Source of the DNA: an uncultured Duncaniella sp.
GTDB lineage: Bacteria; Bacteroidota; Bacteroidia; Bacteroidales; Muribaculaceae
Assembly (NCBI GenBank): GCA_958352885.1
Contig: CATWQI010000013.1
Span: 1 to 57,510, forward strand
Reading direction: 5' to 3'
Length of the DNA: 57,510 nt
Position 1 is the first letter of the stretch, and the number at the start of each line of letters is the position of its first letter. Under the pieces are notes generated by a model that made no database searches, was not told the DNA's origin, and saw nothing but the letters and a program-made list of their open reading frames with translations. This document shows, in pieces, positions 43,558 to 53,874 of this stretch. The translations under genes and the position numbers were made by a program.

Positions 43558-44441
43558 AGAAGTCTCTGAATTTAATAGCAATGGCGTTGCTTATTACTGC
43601 CTGCAATAAAACTCCGGACTACGATGCCACTGGAATTTTTGAGGCAACCACAGTGACTGTATCGTCAGAAACAACCGGGAAAATCCTTTCACTGGATATT
43701 TCAGAGGGAGACAGCATCAGGAATGGACAGACTATTGCCGTGATTGACACAGCTATGCTTGTCCTGCAACAGAAGCAACTCAACAGCCAAAAAATGTCAG
43801 TTGAAAATTCGTCCCCGGATATTGTCGCACAAGTGTCATCGCTGCGTGCTCAGATTGCACATCAGAGACATGAGTGCGAGAGATTAGGGCGCCTTCTGGC
43901 TGATGGTGCAACGACGCAAAAACAATACGATGACGCACAGTCGCAGTTGAAAGTATTACAGGCACAGCTTGATGCTCTGACATCATCGCTTTCAAACAAC
44001 CGCAATTCCATTTCAGACAATGCCGTGGCGTTGCAATATCAGCAGGAGCAGCTGGAAGAGCAGATAGAAAAAAGCACGGTGAAATCTCCGCTTACAGGCA
44101 CAGTTCTCATCAAGTATGCCGAACAGGGAGAATTTGCCACTCCCGGAAAACCGATTTGTAAAATTGCAAATCTTAATGACATTTATCTGCGAAGTTATTT
44201 TACTGTGTCACAGCTTTCGGATATACATATCGGGCAGGAAGTTACTGTAATAGCTGATTTTGGCGGAGATAAGCAATATGAATATCCCGGCACTATCACA
44301 TGGATAGCTCAGGAAAGTGAATTTACACCGAAATCCATTCAGACCAAAGATTCACGGGCTAATCTTGTATATGCTGTAAAAATCGCTGTAAAAAACGATG
44401 GCAGGCTTAAACTCGGGCAATATGGTGAGGTGCGTTTATGA
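43554..44441 (+). CDS. Membrane fusion (HlyD/YbhG-like) lipoprotein
   Basis: A 295-residue periplasmic adaptor, anchored as a lipoprotein (MKKSLNLIAMALLITAC, Cys17). A biotinyl-lipoyl half-motif TVSSETTGKILSLDISEGDSIRNGQ is followed by a coiled-coil hairpin (AQVSSLRAQIAHQRHECERLGRLL ... QLKVLQAQLDALTSSL) and the second lipoyl half with KSPLTGTVLIKYAEQGEF, then a beta-barrel domain. It links the ABC permeases to the TolC partner. Starts are coupled at both ends by ATGA overlaps. Confidence 0.9.
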   Translation: MKKSLNLIAMALLITACNKTPDYDATGIFEATTVTVSSETTGKILSLDISEGDSIRNGQTIAVIDTAMLVLQQKQLNSQKMSVENSSPDIVAQVSSLRAQIAHQRHECERLGRLLADGATTQKQYDDAQSQLKVLQAQLDALTSSLSNNRNSISDNAVALQYQQEQLEEQIEKSTVKSPLTGTVLIKYAEQGEFATPGKPICKIANLNDIYLRSYFTVSQLSDIHIGQEVTVIADFGGDKQYEYPGTITWIAQESEFTPKSIQTKDSRANLVYAVKIAVKNDGRLKLGQYGEVRL

Positions 44442-45352
44442 ATAAGGCTATTGAAATATCAGAAGTTTCAAAAAACTATGGTAACATCTATGCTCTTGAC
44501 CGCGTAAGTTTCACGGTTGAACAAGGAGAACTGTTTGGTCTTATCGGACCTGATGGAGCCGGGAAAAGTTCGTTGTATCGTATAATTGCGACACTTTTAG
44601 CTCCTGATAGCGGCTCAGTTACAGTAAACGGTATGGATGTAGTACGTGACTATCGAAAGTTGCGTGCCAGAATCGGATATATGCCTGAAAAGTTCTCTCT
44701 GTATCAGGATATGACTGTAGCTGAGAATATGTCGTTCTTTGCCTCTCTGTTCGGAGTCTCTGTTAAAGAGAATTATGACCTGATAGCCCCTATATTCTCT
44801 CAGTTGGAGAAATTTCCCGATAGAATGGCCGGGGCATTGTCGGGTGGCATGAAACAGAAATTGGCTCTAAGCTGTGCCTTGATTCATCGCCCGGAAGTAT
44901 TGCTCCTTGACGAGCCTACAACAGGAGTTGATGCCGTTTCAAGAAGTGAATTCTGGGAAATGCTTACAACTTTACGAGAAAAGGGAATTACAATACTCGT
45001 TTCTACATCTTATATGGATGAGGCTACACGATGTGAGCGCATAGCTATGATAAACAACGGACGTATTCTCGCAGTTGACACTTCCTCTGCTCTTATAAAC
45101 AGAGTAGATGAGAACCTGTATAACGCAGTTGCCACCGATATGTTTGGACTTCTTTCACGTCTCAGGTCAAATCCGGACGTGATTGACTGTTACACATTCG
45201 GTGCCACTTTGCATGTTGTCGGTAATGATAATTTTTCAGCCGGTCAGGTAGAAGCGGCTCTAAAAAAATCAGGCATGGAGGATGTGAGAATATATCCCGC
45301 CACCGGCAATATTGAAGATTTATTTATAAAGCAGATTCGTGATGGAAAATAA
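44438..45352 (+). CDS. ABC exporter ATPase 1
   Basis: A 304-residue ATP-binding subunit: Walker A GPDGAGKS (37-44), signature LSGGMKQKL, Walker B VLLLDEPTTGVDA, and a C-terminal extension of about 80 residues (VIDCYTFGATLHVVGNDNF). The Asp in place of Asn in the Walker A loop is seen in YbhF-like exporters. Together with the second ATPase it would form the two halves of the motor; in E. coli YbhF the two are fused. Confidence 0.92.
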   Translation: MNKAIEISEVSKNYGNIYALDRVSFTVEQGELFGLIGPDGAGKSSLYRIIATLLAPDSGSVTVNGMDVVRDYRKLRARIGYMPEKFSLYQDMTVAENMSFFASLFGVSVKENYDLIAPIFSQLEKFPDRMAGALSGGMKQKLALSCALIHRPEVLLLDEPTTGVDAVSRSEFWEMLTTLREKGITILVSTSYMDEATRCERIAMINNGRILAVDTSSALINRVDENLYNAVATDMFGLLSRLRSNPDVIDCYTFGATLHVVGNDNFSAGQVEAALKKSGMEDVRIYPATGNIEDLFIKQIRDGK

Positions 45353-46088
45353 CAATCTTGCCATATCCGTTCGTGACCTTACAAAGAAATTCGGAAATTT
45401 TACAGCCGTTGACCATATATCGTTTGATGTCGGCAAAGGTGAGATTTTTGGCTTTCTTGGAGCGAATGGAGCCGGGAAAACTACTGCGATGCGCATGCTG
45501 TGTGGACTGAGTTTTCCTACATCCGGGCAGGGACTGGTTGCAGGATACGATATTGTATCGCAATCCGAAGACATCAAACGTCACATAGGGTATATGAGCC
45601 AGAAGTTCTCCCTTTACGGCGAACTGACAGTAATAGAGAACCTTCGGCTGTTTTCTTCCATCTACGGGATGGATAGAAAGAGCTTTCGCCTCGCTTCATC
45701 AAGACTATTGGAAGAACTTGAAATGACCGATATGCAAAATGCGTTGGTTAAAGATATTCCGGTAGGCTGGAAACAGAAACTGGCTTTTCTGTCTGCGACC
45801 ATTCACTCGCCTGAAATAGTTTTTCTCGATGAGCCTACCGGCGGAGTTGATCCGGTGACACGCCGTAAATTCTGGGAGTTGATATACAAGGCGTCATCTG
45901 AAGGTATGACGGTGTTTGTTACAACCCATTATCTTGATGAGGCTGAATATTGCAATCGCGTTTCCATTATGGTTGACGGTCATATAAATGCATTGGATGC
46001 GCCGGCAGCTCTCAAACAGAGATATAATGTTTCCTCAATGGATGAAGTTTTTAGAATTGTTGCCAAAGATTCGACAAGAAGCGATTAA
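45342..46088 (+). CDS. ABC exporter ATPase 2
   Basis: A 248-residue ATP-binding subunit from the ATG at 45342, overlapping the previous gene by 11 bases. Walker A GANGAGKTT is near residues 40-48 and Walker B IVFLDEPTGGVDP is intact, with His switch TTHYLDEAEYC. The signature loop is IPVGWKQKL rather than LSGGQ, a variant that occurs in this exporter group. One of the two ATP sites may therefore be weak. Confidence 0.92.
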   Translation: MENNNLAISVRDLTKKFGNFTAVDHISFDVGKGEIFGFLGANGAGKTTAMRMLCGLSFPTSGQGLVAGYDIVSQSEDIKRHIGYMSQKFSLYGELTVIENLRLFSSIYGMDRKSFRLASSRLLEELEMTDMQNALVKDIPVGWKQKLAFLSATIHSPEIVFLDEPTGGVDPVTRRKFWELIYKASSEGMTVFVTTHYLDEAEYCNRVSIMVDGHINALDAPAALKQRYNVSSMDEVFRIVAKDSTRSD

Positions 46089-46099
46089 ATCCCGATAAT

Positions 46100-47149
46100 A
46101 TGTCAATACTTCAATCTCTTATAAAAAAGGAAGCTCTACATGTATTCAGAGATCGGCGCACAATGGTAATAACTCTATTGATGCCGGTGCTTTTGTTGTT
46201 GCTGTTCGGTTTTGCAATATCAACCGAGGTCAACAATGTGAATGTGGTGGCAGTCGTTGACCGACATACCGATGAAACAAGAGAAATCATAGAGTGCTTC
46301 CGTGTCAATCCATATATTACGTTTAAGGGCCTTACAGATAACAGGACTGCTGACAATCTGCTGAGAACCGGCACGACAGATGCTATCGTATTGCTGAAAA
46401 CCAATAATGGGAGACTGTCAACACAAATCATCGTTGATGCGTCCAACACAACTGTCGCGCAAGCCTCAACAGCATATATTCAGGGCGTAATATCAAGCTC
46501 TGACATGATGTCTCCTGTTTTGACACAGACCCTTTACAATCCACAGTTAAAAAGTGCATATAATTTTGTGCCCGGAATTATGGGTATGATATTTATCCTT
46601 ATATGCGCCATCATGACCTCTGTCTCCATTGTCAGCGAGAAGGAAAACGGAACTATGGATTTATTGCTTATCTCACCGGTCAGACCGGGAACGGTTGTAT
46701 TGGGGAAACTGATTCCATACTTTATTCTGTCATGCACAATTCTCGCAGTAATGCTCATAATCTCCTATACTATATTGGAATTGCCGTTATCCGCAAGTAT
46801 AATAAATGTAATTTTGCTCTCCATCATATACATTATATTATCACTGTCAATCGGTTTGCTTGTATCAACTATCGCCAACACTCAGCTTACAGCCTTGATT
46901 GTTTCGGCGGTGGTGTTCATGCTTCCGGTAATCATGTTGTCAGGTATGATATTTCCGATAGACAATATGCCAGTCGTATTGCAATGGTTGTCCTGTATTA
47001 TCCCGGCAAGGTGGTACACAGCGGCTATGCGCAAACTTATGATACAGCAGCTTGAAATAAATTTTGTCTTACAGGAGATTTCCATATTGCTATCAATGAC
47101 CGGATTGTTACTACTGTTCGCTCTAAAGAAATTTAATACAAGAAAATGA
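46100..47149 (+). CDS. ABC-2 type permease 1
   Basis: A 349-residue inner-membrane permease: one N-terminal helix (VITLLMPVLLLLLFGFAIS), a periplasmic domain of about 130 residues (VVAVVDRHTDETREIIECF), then five helices (FVPGIMGMIFILICAIMTSVS through LLLLFALKKF). A conserved coupling segment SEKENGTMDLLLISPVRP is present. It pairs with the next gene. The export substrate cannot be deduced; YbhFSR-type pumps are linked to drugs and cations. Confidence 0.9.
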   Translation: MSILQSLIKKEALHVFRDRRTMVITLLMPVLLLLLFGFAISTEVNNVNVVAVVDRHTDETREIIECFRVNPYITFKGLTDNRTADNLLRTGTTDAIVLLKTNNGRLSTQIIVDASNTTVAQASTAYIQGVISSSDMMSPVLTQTLYNPQLKSAYNFVPGIMGMIFILICAIMTSVSIVSEKENGTMDLLLISPVRPGTVVLGKLIPYFILSCTILAVMLIISYTILELPLSASIINVILLSIIYIILSLSIGLLVSTIANTQLTALIVSAVVFMLPVIMLSGMIFPIDNMPVVLQWLSCIIPARWYTAAMRKLMIQQLEINFVLQEISILLSMTGLLLLFALKKFNTRK

Positions 47150-47156
47150 CAGGCAA

Positions 47157-48263
47157 ATGAAATTCCAGATATTATTTGCGTTACTGCAAAAGGAAATTGC
47201 GCTCATGAAACGCAATCCGATAATTCCAAAGATAGTTTTTGCAATGCCGGTAATGGTAATGCTTGTCATACCGCTTGTGGCAAATCTTGATGTAAAAAAT
47301 GTGAATGTGGCAATTGTCGACAACGACCACGGTCAGTTATCTCGCAGGATTATAGCCGATATTGCCGCATCGGAATATCTTGATGTTTCGACTATATGCA
47401 ATACTCATAGCGAGGCGATGTCAGCCATTGAAAATGGTAATGCTGACGTTTTGCTTACAATTCCACCGAGTTATTCTGAAAACACAATGTTGACAATGCC
47501 GCAGGTTGATGTTGAAGCAAATGGCGTTAATGCTACCAAAGGTATGATAGGCTCTCAATATGTTGCGCAAGCTGTAGCCGGAACACTCTCTCAGTGGTAT
47601 GCAGAAAAAGGTATAGAGATCCCCCGCGTAAATCAGAGTGTCATCTATCGTTTTAACCCGACACTTAATTTCAGAAACTACATGATTCCGGCATTGATGG
47701 TCGTGCTTCTGATTATAATCTGCGGTTTCCTCCCGACGTTGAATCTTGTGAGTGAAAAGGAATCCGGCACCATAGACGCAATGAATGTTACTCCGGTCAG
47801 CAGATTCACATTCATTCTTTCTAAGCTTATACCTTTTTGGGTAATAGGAATAATTGTTGTAACTGTTGGACTTTTGATAGGCTGGCTCGTCTATGGACTT
47901 GTGCCACTCGGTAGCATTTTTGCAATTTATCTGGCAGCGGTTCTGTTCAGTCTGGTTATGTCATGTTTCGGAGTCGCAATTGCCAACCAGTCATCAACAA
48001 TGCTTCAGAGTATATTTGTGATGTTCGCTTTCATTATGATTTTCCAGCTGATGAGTGGATTGTTTACCCCTATTGACTCCATGCCACAATGGGCTCAATA
48101 TCTTACCAATCTGATTCCACCTCGATACTTCATAGAGATTATGAGGTCGGTATATTTGAAGGGGACTACCATAATTGAACTTGCTCCGCAATATCTCGCA
48201 CTTACAGGTTTTTCAATTTTATTTTGCTGCATTGCATCAATGACTTATAAGAAGCAAGTCTGA
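47157..48263 (+). CDS. ABC-2 type permease 2
   Basis: A 368-residue permease with the same plan as its neighbour: helix near 25-43 (KIVFAMPVMVMLVIPLVAN), periplasmic domain (NVAIVDNDHGQLSRRIIADIAAS), and a C-terminal bundle starting at FRNYMIPALMVVLLIIICGFL with coupling segment SEKESGTIDAMNVTPVSR. It is the last gene of the tetR operon, 7 bases after permease 1. No strong terminator follows; a response-regulator fragment begins 94 bases downstream. Confidence 0.9.
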   Translation: MKFQILFALLQKEIALMKRNPIIPKIVFAMPVMVMLVIPLVANLDVKNVNVAIVDNDHGQLSRRIIADIAASEYLDVSTICNTHSEAMSAIENGNADVLLTIPPSYSENTMLTMPQVDVEANGVNATKGMIGSQYVAQAVAGTLSQWYAEKGIEIPRVNQSVIYRFNPTLNFRNYMIPALMVVLLIIICGFLPTLNLVSEKESGTIDAMNVTPVSRFTFILSKLIPFWVIGIIVVTVGLLIGWLVYGLVPLGSIFAIYLAAVLFSLVMSCFGVAIANQSSTMLQSIFVMFAFIMIFQLMSGLFTPIDSMPQWAQYLTNLIPPRYFIEIMRSVYLKGTTIIELAPQYLALTGFSILFCCIASMTYKKQV

Positions 48264-48356
48264 ATGATCATAATGAATATGTTAAGATATAGGCATCGTC
48301 AATTGCGTCGAGGCCTATGTTATCAAAAGCGAGAATCCCCTATAGAATTATATAAT

Positions 48357-48530
48357 ATGAATAAAATTTTAATTGTTGATGCCTCCGAATCTGACCGTCG
48401 GCTTATGGCGGGCTTGCTTGTCAAGTACGGCTATGAGCCGATTGCCGTCGAGACGATGGAGGCATCTACAATGAGAACCTTGTTCATTGAGAAGGATTTG
48501 ATTATTATAAAATTAATAAAAAGGGAATAA
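48357..48530 (+). pseudogene. N-terminal fragment of a response-regulator receiver domain
   Basis: MNKILIVDASESDRRLMAGL through YEPIAVETMEA is the first strand, acidic pocket and helix of a receiver domain. After about residue 38 the match stops and an AT-rich unrelated tail (KDLIIIKLIKRE) runs to the stop. The phosphorylation site and the rest of the domain are missing. A fragment with the end of such a receiver and an AAA domain lies at 53899-54550 on the other strand; the two may once have been joined. Confidence 0.75.
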
Positions 48531-48536
48531 CCCATA

Positions 48537-51500
48537 TTATTTCGTTGATAGTTGAGTGAAAAGAATCGGGGTGATGTATAATAATGCGACTGTGCCAAAA
48601 ATCATGCCGCCGATCACGCCTATAGCGAGGGAGCGTGATCCGTTGGAACCGACTCCTGTGGCAAAAATCATTGGGAGCAGTCCGAGTATCATTGTGGCGG
48701 ATGTCATTATAATTGGTCGCAGGCGGTGTCGGGCCGCCAATAGTGCCGATGTCTTTATGTCGTTGCCTTGACGATGTGCCTCGACTGCATATTCGGTAAT
48801 TAGAATCGCTGTTTTGGCGAGCAGACCTATCAGCATGATTACACCTGTCTGCATGTAGATGTTGTTCTCAAGTCCGAATATCCACGCTAACAGAAAACTT
48901 CCGGCAAGACCGAATGGCACGGACAATATGACGGCGAACGGTATCAGCAGACTCTCGTAAAGTGCTGCGAGGATAAGATATATGAATGCCACACAGATTA
49001 TAAATACCCACGTCGAGCTGTCACCCGTCTCTGCTTCCTCACGTGTCATAGCCCCGAACTCATAGCCATAGCCCGACGGCAGTGTCTCTCGTGCCACTTC
49101 CTCAATCGCCTTTATCGCCTGACCGGAACTGTAACCATCGGCAGGTGCGCCGTTGATGGCGATAGACTGGAACAGGTTGAAATGCGTCAGCGACTCCGCA
49201 CCATATACTCTTGAAAGTGTGATATATAAGGATATCGGTGACATTTCACCAGCCGAATTGCGCACAACGATATTACGAAGCGATTCTTCGTTGATTCGCC
49301 CCTCGGCAGGAGCCTGAAGCATGACGCGGTACAACTTCGAGAAGCGGTTGATATTTGAAGAATACGCCCCTCCGACGTATGCCCCCAAAGTGCGTAGCAG
49401 TTCCGAGGGTGACACTCCGTTTCGCTTGCACATGGCTGCATCGACCTCAACCCGATACTGCGGATAGTTGGAATTGAACGATGTCTGCGCCCTCGCTATC
49501 TCCGGTCGCTTCGTAAGCTCGGATATGAAATTCTGAGCAATGTTTTCCAACTCCTTGACGGATTTGTCGGAATAATCCTGTATGTGTACCTCAAAGCCGT
49601 TGGTCACGCCATAACCTGCAATGATAGGCTGAGCGAACGACATTATTCTTGCATCTTTTATATCGGCAAGGCGGCGATATATTTATTTCCGCAATGACCG
49701 ATTTGTTGTCATCATGCTTCCCTTTTCGTTGTTCCCATGGTTTCAGGCGAATTATGAATGTGCCGTTTGATGCGCCCTGACCTCCGAGCATTCCCATTCC
49801 GACGGATTTTGAATATATCTGAAACTGCGGTATGTCGGCAATCTTTGATTCCACTTCAGCCATTATCTGCTCCGTCCGCACCCGCGATGAGCCGGGAGCA
49901 GCCTGAATATCCACCACTACTGTGCCTGTGTCTTCGTCAGGCACAAGCCCTGTCTTTGTTGTGTGAAGCAACAGGACGAATGCGGCAATTGAAGTTACAA
50001 TAAGACCTGCCACAATCCATTTATGCCGAAAAAATATAGAAAGCGAAGAAGTATATTTATCTCCCATCACATTAAATGCGGCATTGAATGCTTTTGTGAA
50101 ACGTGCGGTCTTGTCGACTGCTTTCATAATCAGGACACACAGTGCAGGGCTGAGGGTAAGTGCGTTAAATGTAGAAATCAATACCGCCACAGCCATTGTC
50201 AGTCCGAACTGACGGTAAAATATTCCTGTCGCGCCATCTATGAAGCATACAGGAATAAACACCGCCATGAATACCAGCGAAGTTGTGACAAGCGGACGTG
50301 TGATGCCCTTCATCCCTTTTACTGTTGCCTGATACGGAGATCGTTCTCCTTCGTCAAACTGCGACTGCACGGCTTCGACTACTATAATGGCATCATCGAC
50401 AACCGTACCGATTACGAGTACCAGAGCAAACAGTGTAAGCATATTCAACGAAAATCCGGCAAAGTAGAGAAATGCCAGTGTGCCAATAAGTGAAACGACG
50501 ATCGCTATTCCCGGAATCAGCGATGACCTGAAATTCTGAAGGAAAAGCATTACCACAAGTATCACAAGCACAATAGCTTCAATCAGAGTATGCAATACAT
50601 TGGAGATTGACGCGTCCATAAAACTTTTGACACTCATCAGGTCGACCAGTACCAGACCGTCAGGCAAATCTTCCGAGGCGGCTTTGATTACCTCGTCAAT
50701 CTTTTCGACAAGTTCATTGGCATTGCTGCCCGGCATCTGGGCTATCATGCAGTTTGTGCCGGGATGTCCCGACAGTTCATTTTTCACGGAATAACTCAGT
50801 TGACCAAGTTCTATGTCGGCAACATCTCCAAGACGCAATATCCCTCCGTCGGGAGTGGATTTCACGACCAATTGCCGGAACTCATCCTCAGTCTCATATC
50901 TGCCACGGTATTTCAGCGCATACTGGAAAGTATTTTCCCCATCCGCTCCGAGTGTGCCTGTCGGTATCTCGATATTCTGCTCGGCAAGCACATTCTCTAT
51001 GTCAGCCGGTACAAGTCCATGCACCGCCATTTTGTCGGGATTCAGCCATATCCGCAACGAATAGTCCGATCCGAAAAGAGTAATATCGCCCACACCCGGC
51101 ACTCGCGCCAGCCGAGGTTCGATATTTATCTTGAAGTAGTTGAATATGAACTTCTGGTCATATCGGTCATCAGGGCTGTAGAGTGCCACGATTTTGGCGG
51201 TGCTGTTCTGGCTTTTACGGACATTGACACCGGATTGCACCACTTCGGCAGGCAGAAGCCCCTGCGCCTGAGCGATACGGTTCTGCACATTTACCGCCGC
51301 CATGTCCGGGTCTGTACCCTGTCGGAAATAGACCGTAACGGTGGCCTGACCATTATTGTTGGCCGAAGAGGTCATGTAATTGATACCCTCGACTCCGTTT
51401 ATCGCCTCTTCAAGTGGAGCGATGACAGAGCGTTGGAGTGTCTCTGCATTGGCTCCTGTATATGTTGCGGAAACACGCACGGTAGGCGGTGCGATTTCCG

Positions 51501-51609
51501 GAAACTGCTCCATCGGAAGGCGCGATAGACCGATTACACCGAGAAGAACTATAAACACCGACAGGACACACGACAAAACCGGTCGGTCGATAAATGTCTT
51601 GATATTCAT
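48537..51609 (-). pseudogene. RND (HAE1/AcrB-type) efflux pump gene split by a frameshift
   Basis: The N-terminal part (51609 down to about 49685) has the inner-membrane helix IKTFIDRPVLSCVLSVFIVLLGV, porter domains, and the proton-relay pair in GTVVDDAIIVVEAV. It leaves frame after KSVIAEIN. The C-terminal part continues in another frame as RRLADIKDARIMSFAQ and runs to LLYITPILFTQL, the normal end. The break at about 49677-49684 fits a 4-base ATAT insertion in an AT-repeat. Joined, the protein would be about 1020 residues, near full length. No adaptor or outer-membrane gene is adjacent; a LytTR/kinase pair lies upstream. It could be a fresh pseudogene, a phase-variable gene or a sequencing error. 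Confidence 0.85.
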
Positions 51610-51709
51610 TGCTGTAAAAGAATTTTTACAGCAAAGTTATATCTTAATAATCTGCCTTACGCCTATAATCGGCTTATCACGAAAAATGGTTGTGCGAAAG
51701 CGAAATCTG

Positions 51710-52456
51710 TCATTCAGTCAGCCATGATTTGAACTCACTTACACGGTTTTTGGCAACGTATATTTCTTCGGGGGTGGCAACAGAGAGTCTGATGCGGAGA
51801 CGGTTGTCGAACCATACAGTGATGTCGGCCACTGCATCACGGGATATTATGAACTGCTTGTTGGCCCGGATGAATTTCGTAGGATTCAAGTCAGACATTA
51901 TAGCCTCAAGCGGTCGGTTATAACGTATTGACTTGCCATTGTTTGTGATAATGTCTGTCTTGCGCTCGGTGCAATATACACAGGCGATGCTGTCAACTGA
52001 AATGGGGATAATCTTGTCTCTTTCGCTGACAAGAAGCCGTGACACGTATTTGGGCTTGGATGCAAGCGAATTTAATCGGGCAAGATATTGGCTGATATCC
52101 GGCTGTGAGAGCCGATGAAATTTATCAAGAGCCCTTTGCAGGTCAGATGGCTTTATCGGTTTCAGCAGATAATCAATACTGTTGACCTTGAATGCGTCGA
52201 GCGCATACTGGTCGTAAGCGGTTGTAAAGATTATCGGTGCCTTCACATCAACGCTGTCAAACAAACGGAATGCAGAGCCGTCGGAAAGGTGTATATCCAT
52301 GAAAATAAGGTCAACAGTATTCTCCGAAAGCCAGTGCGCGGTCTGTTCCACACTTTCCGTATTGGCGGCAACCTCAATATCCGGGTCAGCCTTGCGCAAC
52401 AGATATTCAAGATTTTCGGCTGCCACTGTCTCGTCTTCAACAATCAATACTCTCAT
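51710..52456 (-). CDS. LytTR-family response regulator
   Basis: A 248-residue two-component regulator. The receiver domain (1-118) has the acidic pair in VEDE, the phospho-acceptor Asp54 in LIFMDIHLSDG, and Lys in DYLLKPIKPSD. The C-terminal LytTR domain (about 140-248: VSRLLVSERDKIIPISVDSI, FIRANKQFIISRDAVADITVW, RLRIRLSVATPEEIYVAKN) binds DNA. It starts 4 bases before the kinase stop (ATGA overlap) and is followed by the RND gene after 100 bases, a likely target. Confidence 0.92.
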   Translation of the reverse strand: MRVLIVEDETVAAENLEYLLRKADPDIEVAANTESVEQTAHWLSENTVDLIFMDIHLSDGSAFRLFDSVDVKAPIIFTTAYDQYALDAFKVNSIDYLLKPIKPSDLQRALDKFHRLSQPDISQYLARLNSLASKPKYVSRLLVSERDKIIPISVDSIACVYCTERKTDIITNNGKSIRYNRPLEAIMSDLNPTKFIRANKQFIISRDAVADITVWFDNRLRIRLSVATPEEIYVAKNRVSEFKSWLTE

Positions 52457-53481
52457 CGTTCTGTCAAAGGTAAGATTACACTGAACATATTGTTATCACT
52501 GCTGACATTGATCTCCGTCCCGGCAAGAAGCTTGAATCGGTTTCGCAGATTGTCGATTCCCGTACCGTTTGTGTCAGGTGCGGATCTCTTTGGAAACACC
52601 GGATTCTCCACTATTACAGTATTATCCTTGTCAGAGCGGATTGTCACAGTCATCTTATGATCTGAGTCAATGCGGTTGTGAACCGTCACGTTTTCGAGCA
52701 GAGGAAGCAGCGGCAATACCGGCAGAGACATCGCCTTATGTTCATCGCTTATTGCTATGTCAAAACGGAGTTTACCACCGAAACGAACCTCCATGACATG
52801 CGAGAATGCCTCGACAAAACCTATTTCTTCTTCAAGAGTAACCATCTGCCGACGGTCGCTCTGAAGAATATAGCGGAAAATGTCGGATAACTGCGACACA
52901 TATTCAAGTGTATTGTCGTCATTCCCTTTTCTTACCAGCGAGGATATTCCATTGAGCGAATTAAAAAAGAAATGAGGATTGATTTGATTGACAAGAGCAT
53001 TGCAGCGGCTTTGCAGATTCTCTATTTTCAACCGCTCAATCAGCATCTCTCTTTGCCGTTTGGCATTATTTAGGTCATAGATATAACCAATAAAAGTACA
53101 CAGCAGACAGACTACAAGAAACTGGAAAGTCAAGTGCTTGGCCACTGTACCTGACTGGATTCCAAATAACGGCACCAGATGGGATATGGCAATAAAAACA
53201 ACGCCGGCAATGATGGAAAACAGGATATTTCTCCAAAATCGCCCCGCAAAGCCACAATCATTTATACGGCGGATATTATAGCCAATCTGATAGTAGAACA
53301 GAATGAAGAAAAAGATACATCTGAAACCGAATGAGCACCAGAACGCTAATCTCGCATCTGGTGCGAGATTAGCGATGTTCCACGGTATCCACATCACATT
53401 CGGATACGTGATGAAGAACATACACAGGAAACTTATTGCAATCCGACGGTTTTTACTCGTGTATAAATCAAGCTCGATCAT
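52453..53481 (-). CDS. LytS/YehU-type sensor histidine kinase
   Basis: A 342-residue membrane kinase with four hydrophobic helices in residues 15-135, no large sensor domain, a short coiled coil (NAKRQREMLIERLKIENLQSR), the His_kinase motif LVNQINPHFFFNSLNGIS (phospho-acceptor His170), and an ATP-binding end with TVHNRIDSDHK and GTGIDNLRNRFKLLAG. It phosphorylates the overlapping LytTR regulator. With no large periplasmic domain, the signal is probably sensed in the membrane. Confidence 0.92.
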   Translation of the reverse strand: MIELDLYTSKNRRIAISFLCMFFITYPNVMWIPWNIANLAPDARLAFWCSFGFRCIFFFILFYYQIGYNIRRINDCGFAGRFWRNILFSIIAGVVFIAISHLVPLFGIQSGTVAKHLTFQFLVVCLLCTFIGYIYDLNNAKRQREMLIERLKIENLQSRCNALVNQINPHFFFNSLNGISSLVRKGNDDNTLEYVSQLSDIFRYILQSDRRQMVTLEEEIGFVEAFSHVMEVRFGGKLRFDIAISDEHKAMSLPVLPLLPLLENVTVHNRIDSDHKMTVTIRSDKDNTVIVENPVFPKRSAPDTNGTGIDNLRNRFKLLAGTEINVSSDNNMFSVILPLTER

Positions 53482-53485
53482 ACTG

Positions 53486-53493
53486 CAAATTTA
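53486..53493 (-). promoter_or_regulatory. -7 box of the kinase-regulator operon
   Basis: Minus strand TAAATTTG fits TAnnTTTG and ends 4 bases before the ATG (53481), implying a nearly leaderless transcript. No -33 box is seen. Confidence 0.35.
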
Positions 53494-53661
53494 CAAAAAA
53501 TCAACCATGCTACCATATATAATACCCCATAACGAAAAAACTTGCATAATCACGAAACAGGCATAATGAGAACATACATAGGACCACTCCGCCAGTCATT
53601 ACAACGTTTCCGATCAAGCAATTTCCCGATAGATCATTCTACTTTATGTTGGGAAGCAAAG

Positions 53662-53847
53662 TTACAGTCGGTGACCTATATGTCGGGAATTTCCGTAATT
53701 AGCCTTGAACATCTGCATTGCCTCGGAGTTGGTCAGCGACGGGTGACGCTTACGGAAGCGTCGGAACTCCTGCCGGAACTGTTCCGACAAGTTACCGTAA
53801 AATGCCGCATATTCAGGGTCGGCTCCGGGAGATAATGGCAAACCATA
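53662..53847 (-). pseudogene. Coding remnant of unknown protein
   Basis: The minus strand holds 61 codons with protein-like composition (PEYAAFYGNLSEQFRQEFRR, HPSLTNSEAMQMFKANYG) ending in TAA, but opened by a stop and without a usable start codon. It looks like the C-terminal helix region of a larger protein. It lies between the kinase gene and the AAA fragment. Family not recognised. Confidence 0.45.
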
Positions 53848-53874
53848 TCAACGGTCGGAGAACAGGGGATAACG

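Noticed and set aside
50023..51528. Plus-strand frames of 156 and 254 codons opposite the RND gene
   Set aside because: Antisense of a clearly recognisable RND pump; composition rich in His, Cys and Arg.
53542..53835. 97-codon plus-strand frame
   Set aside because: The minus strand of the same stretch reads as more protein-like sequence with regular helix composition; the plus frame has no recognisable feature.
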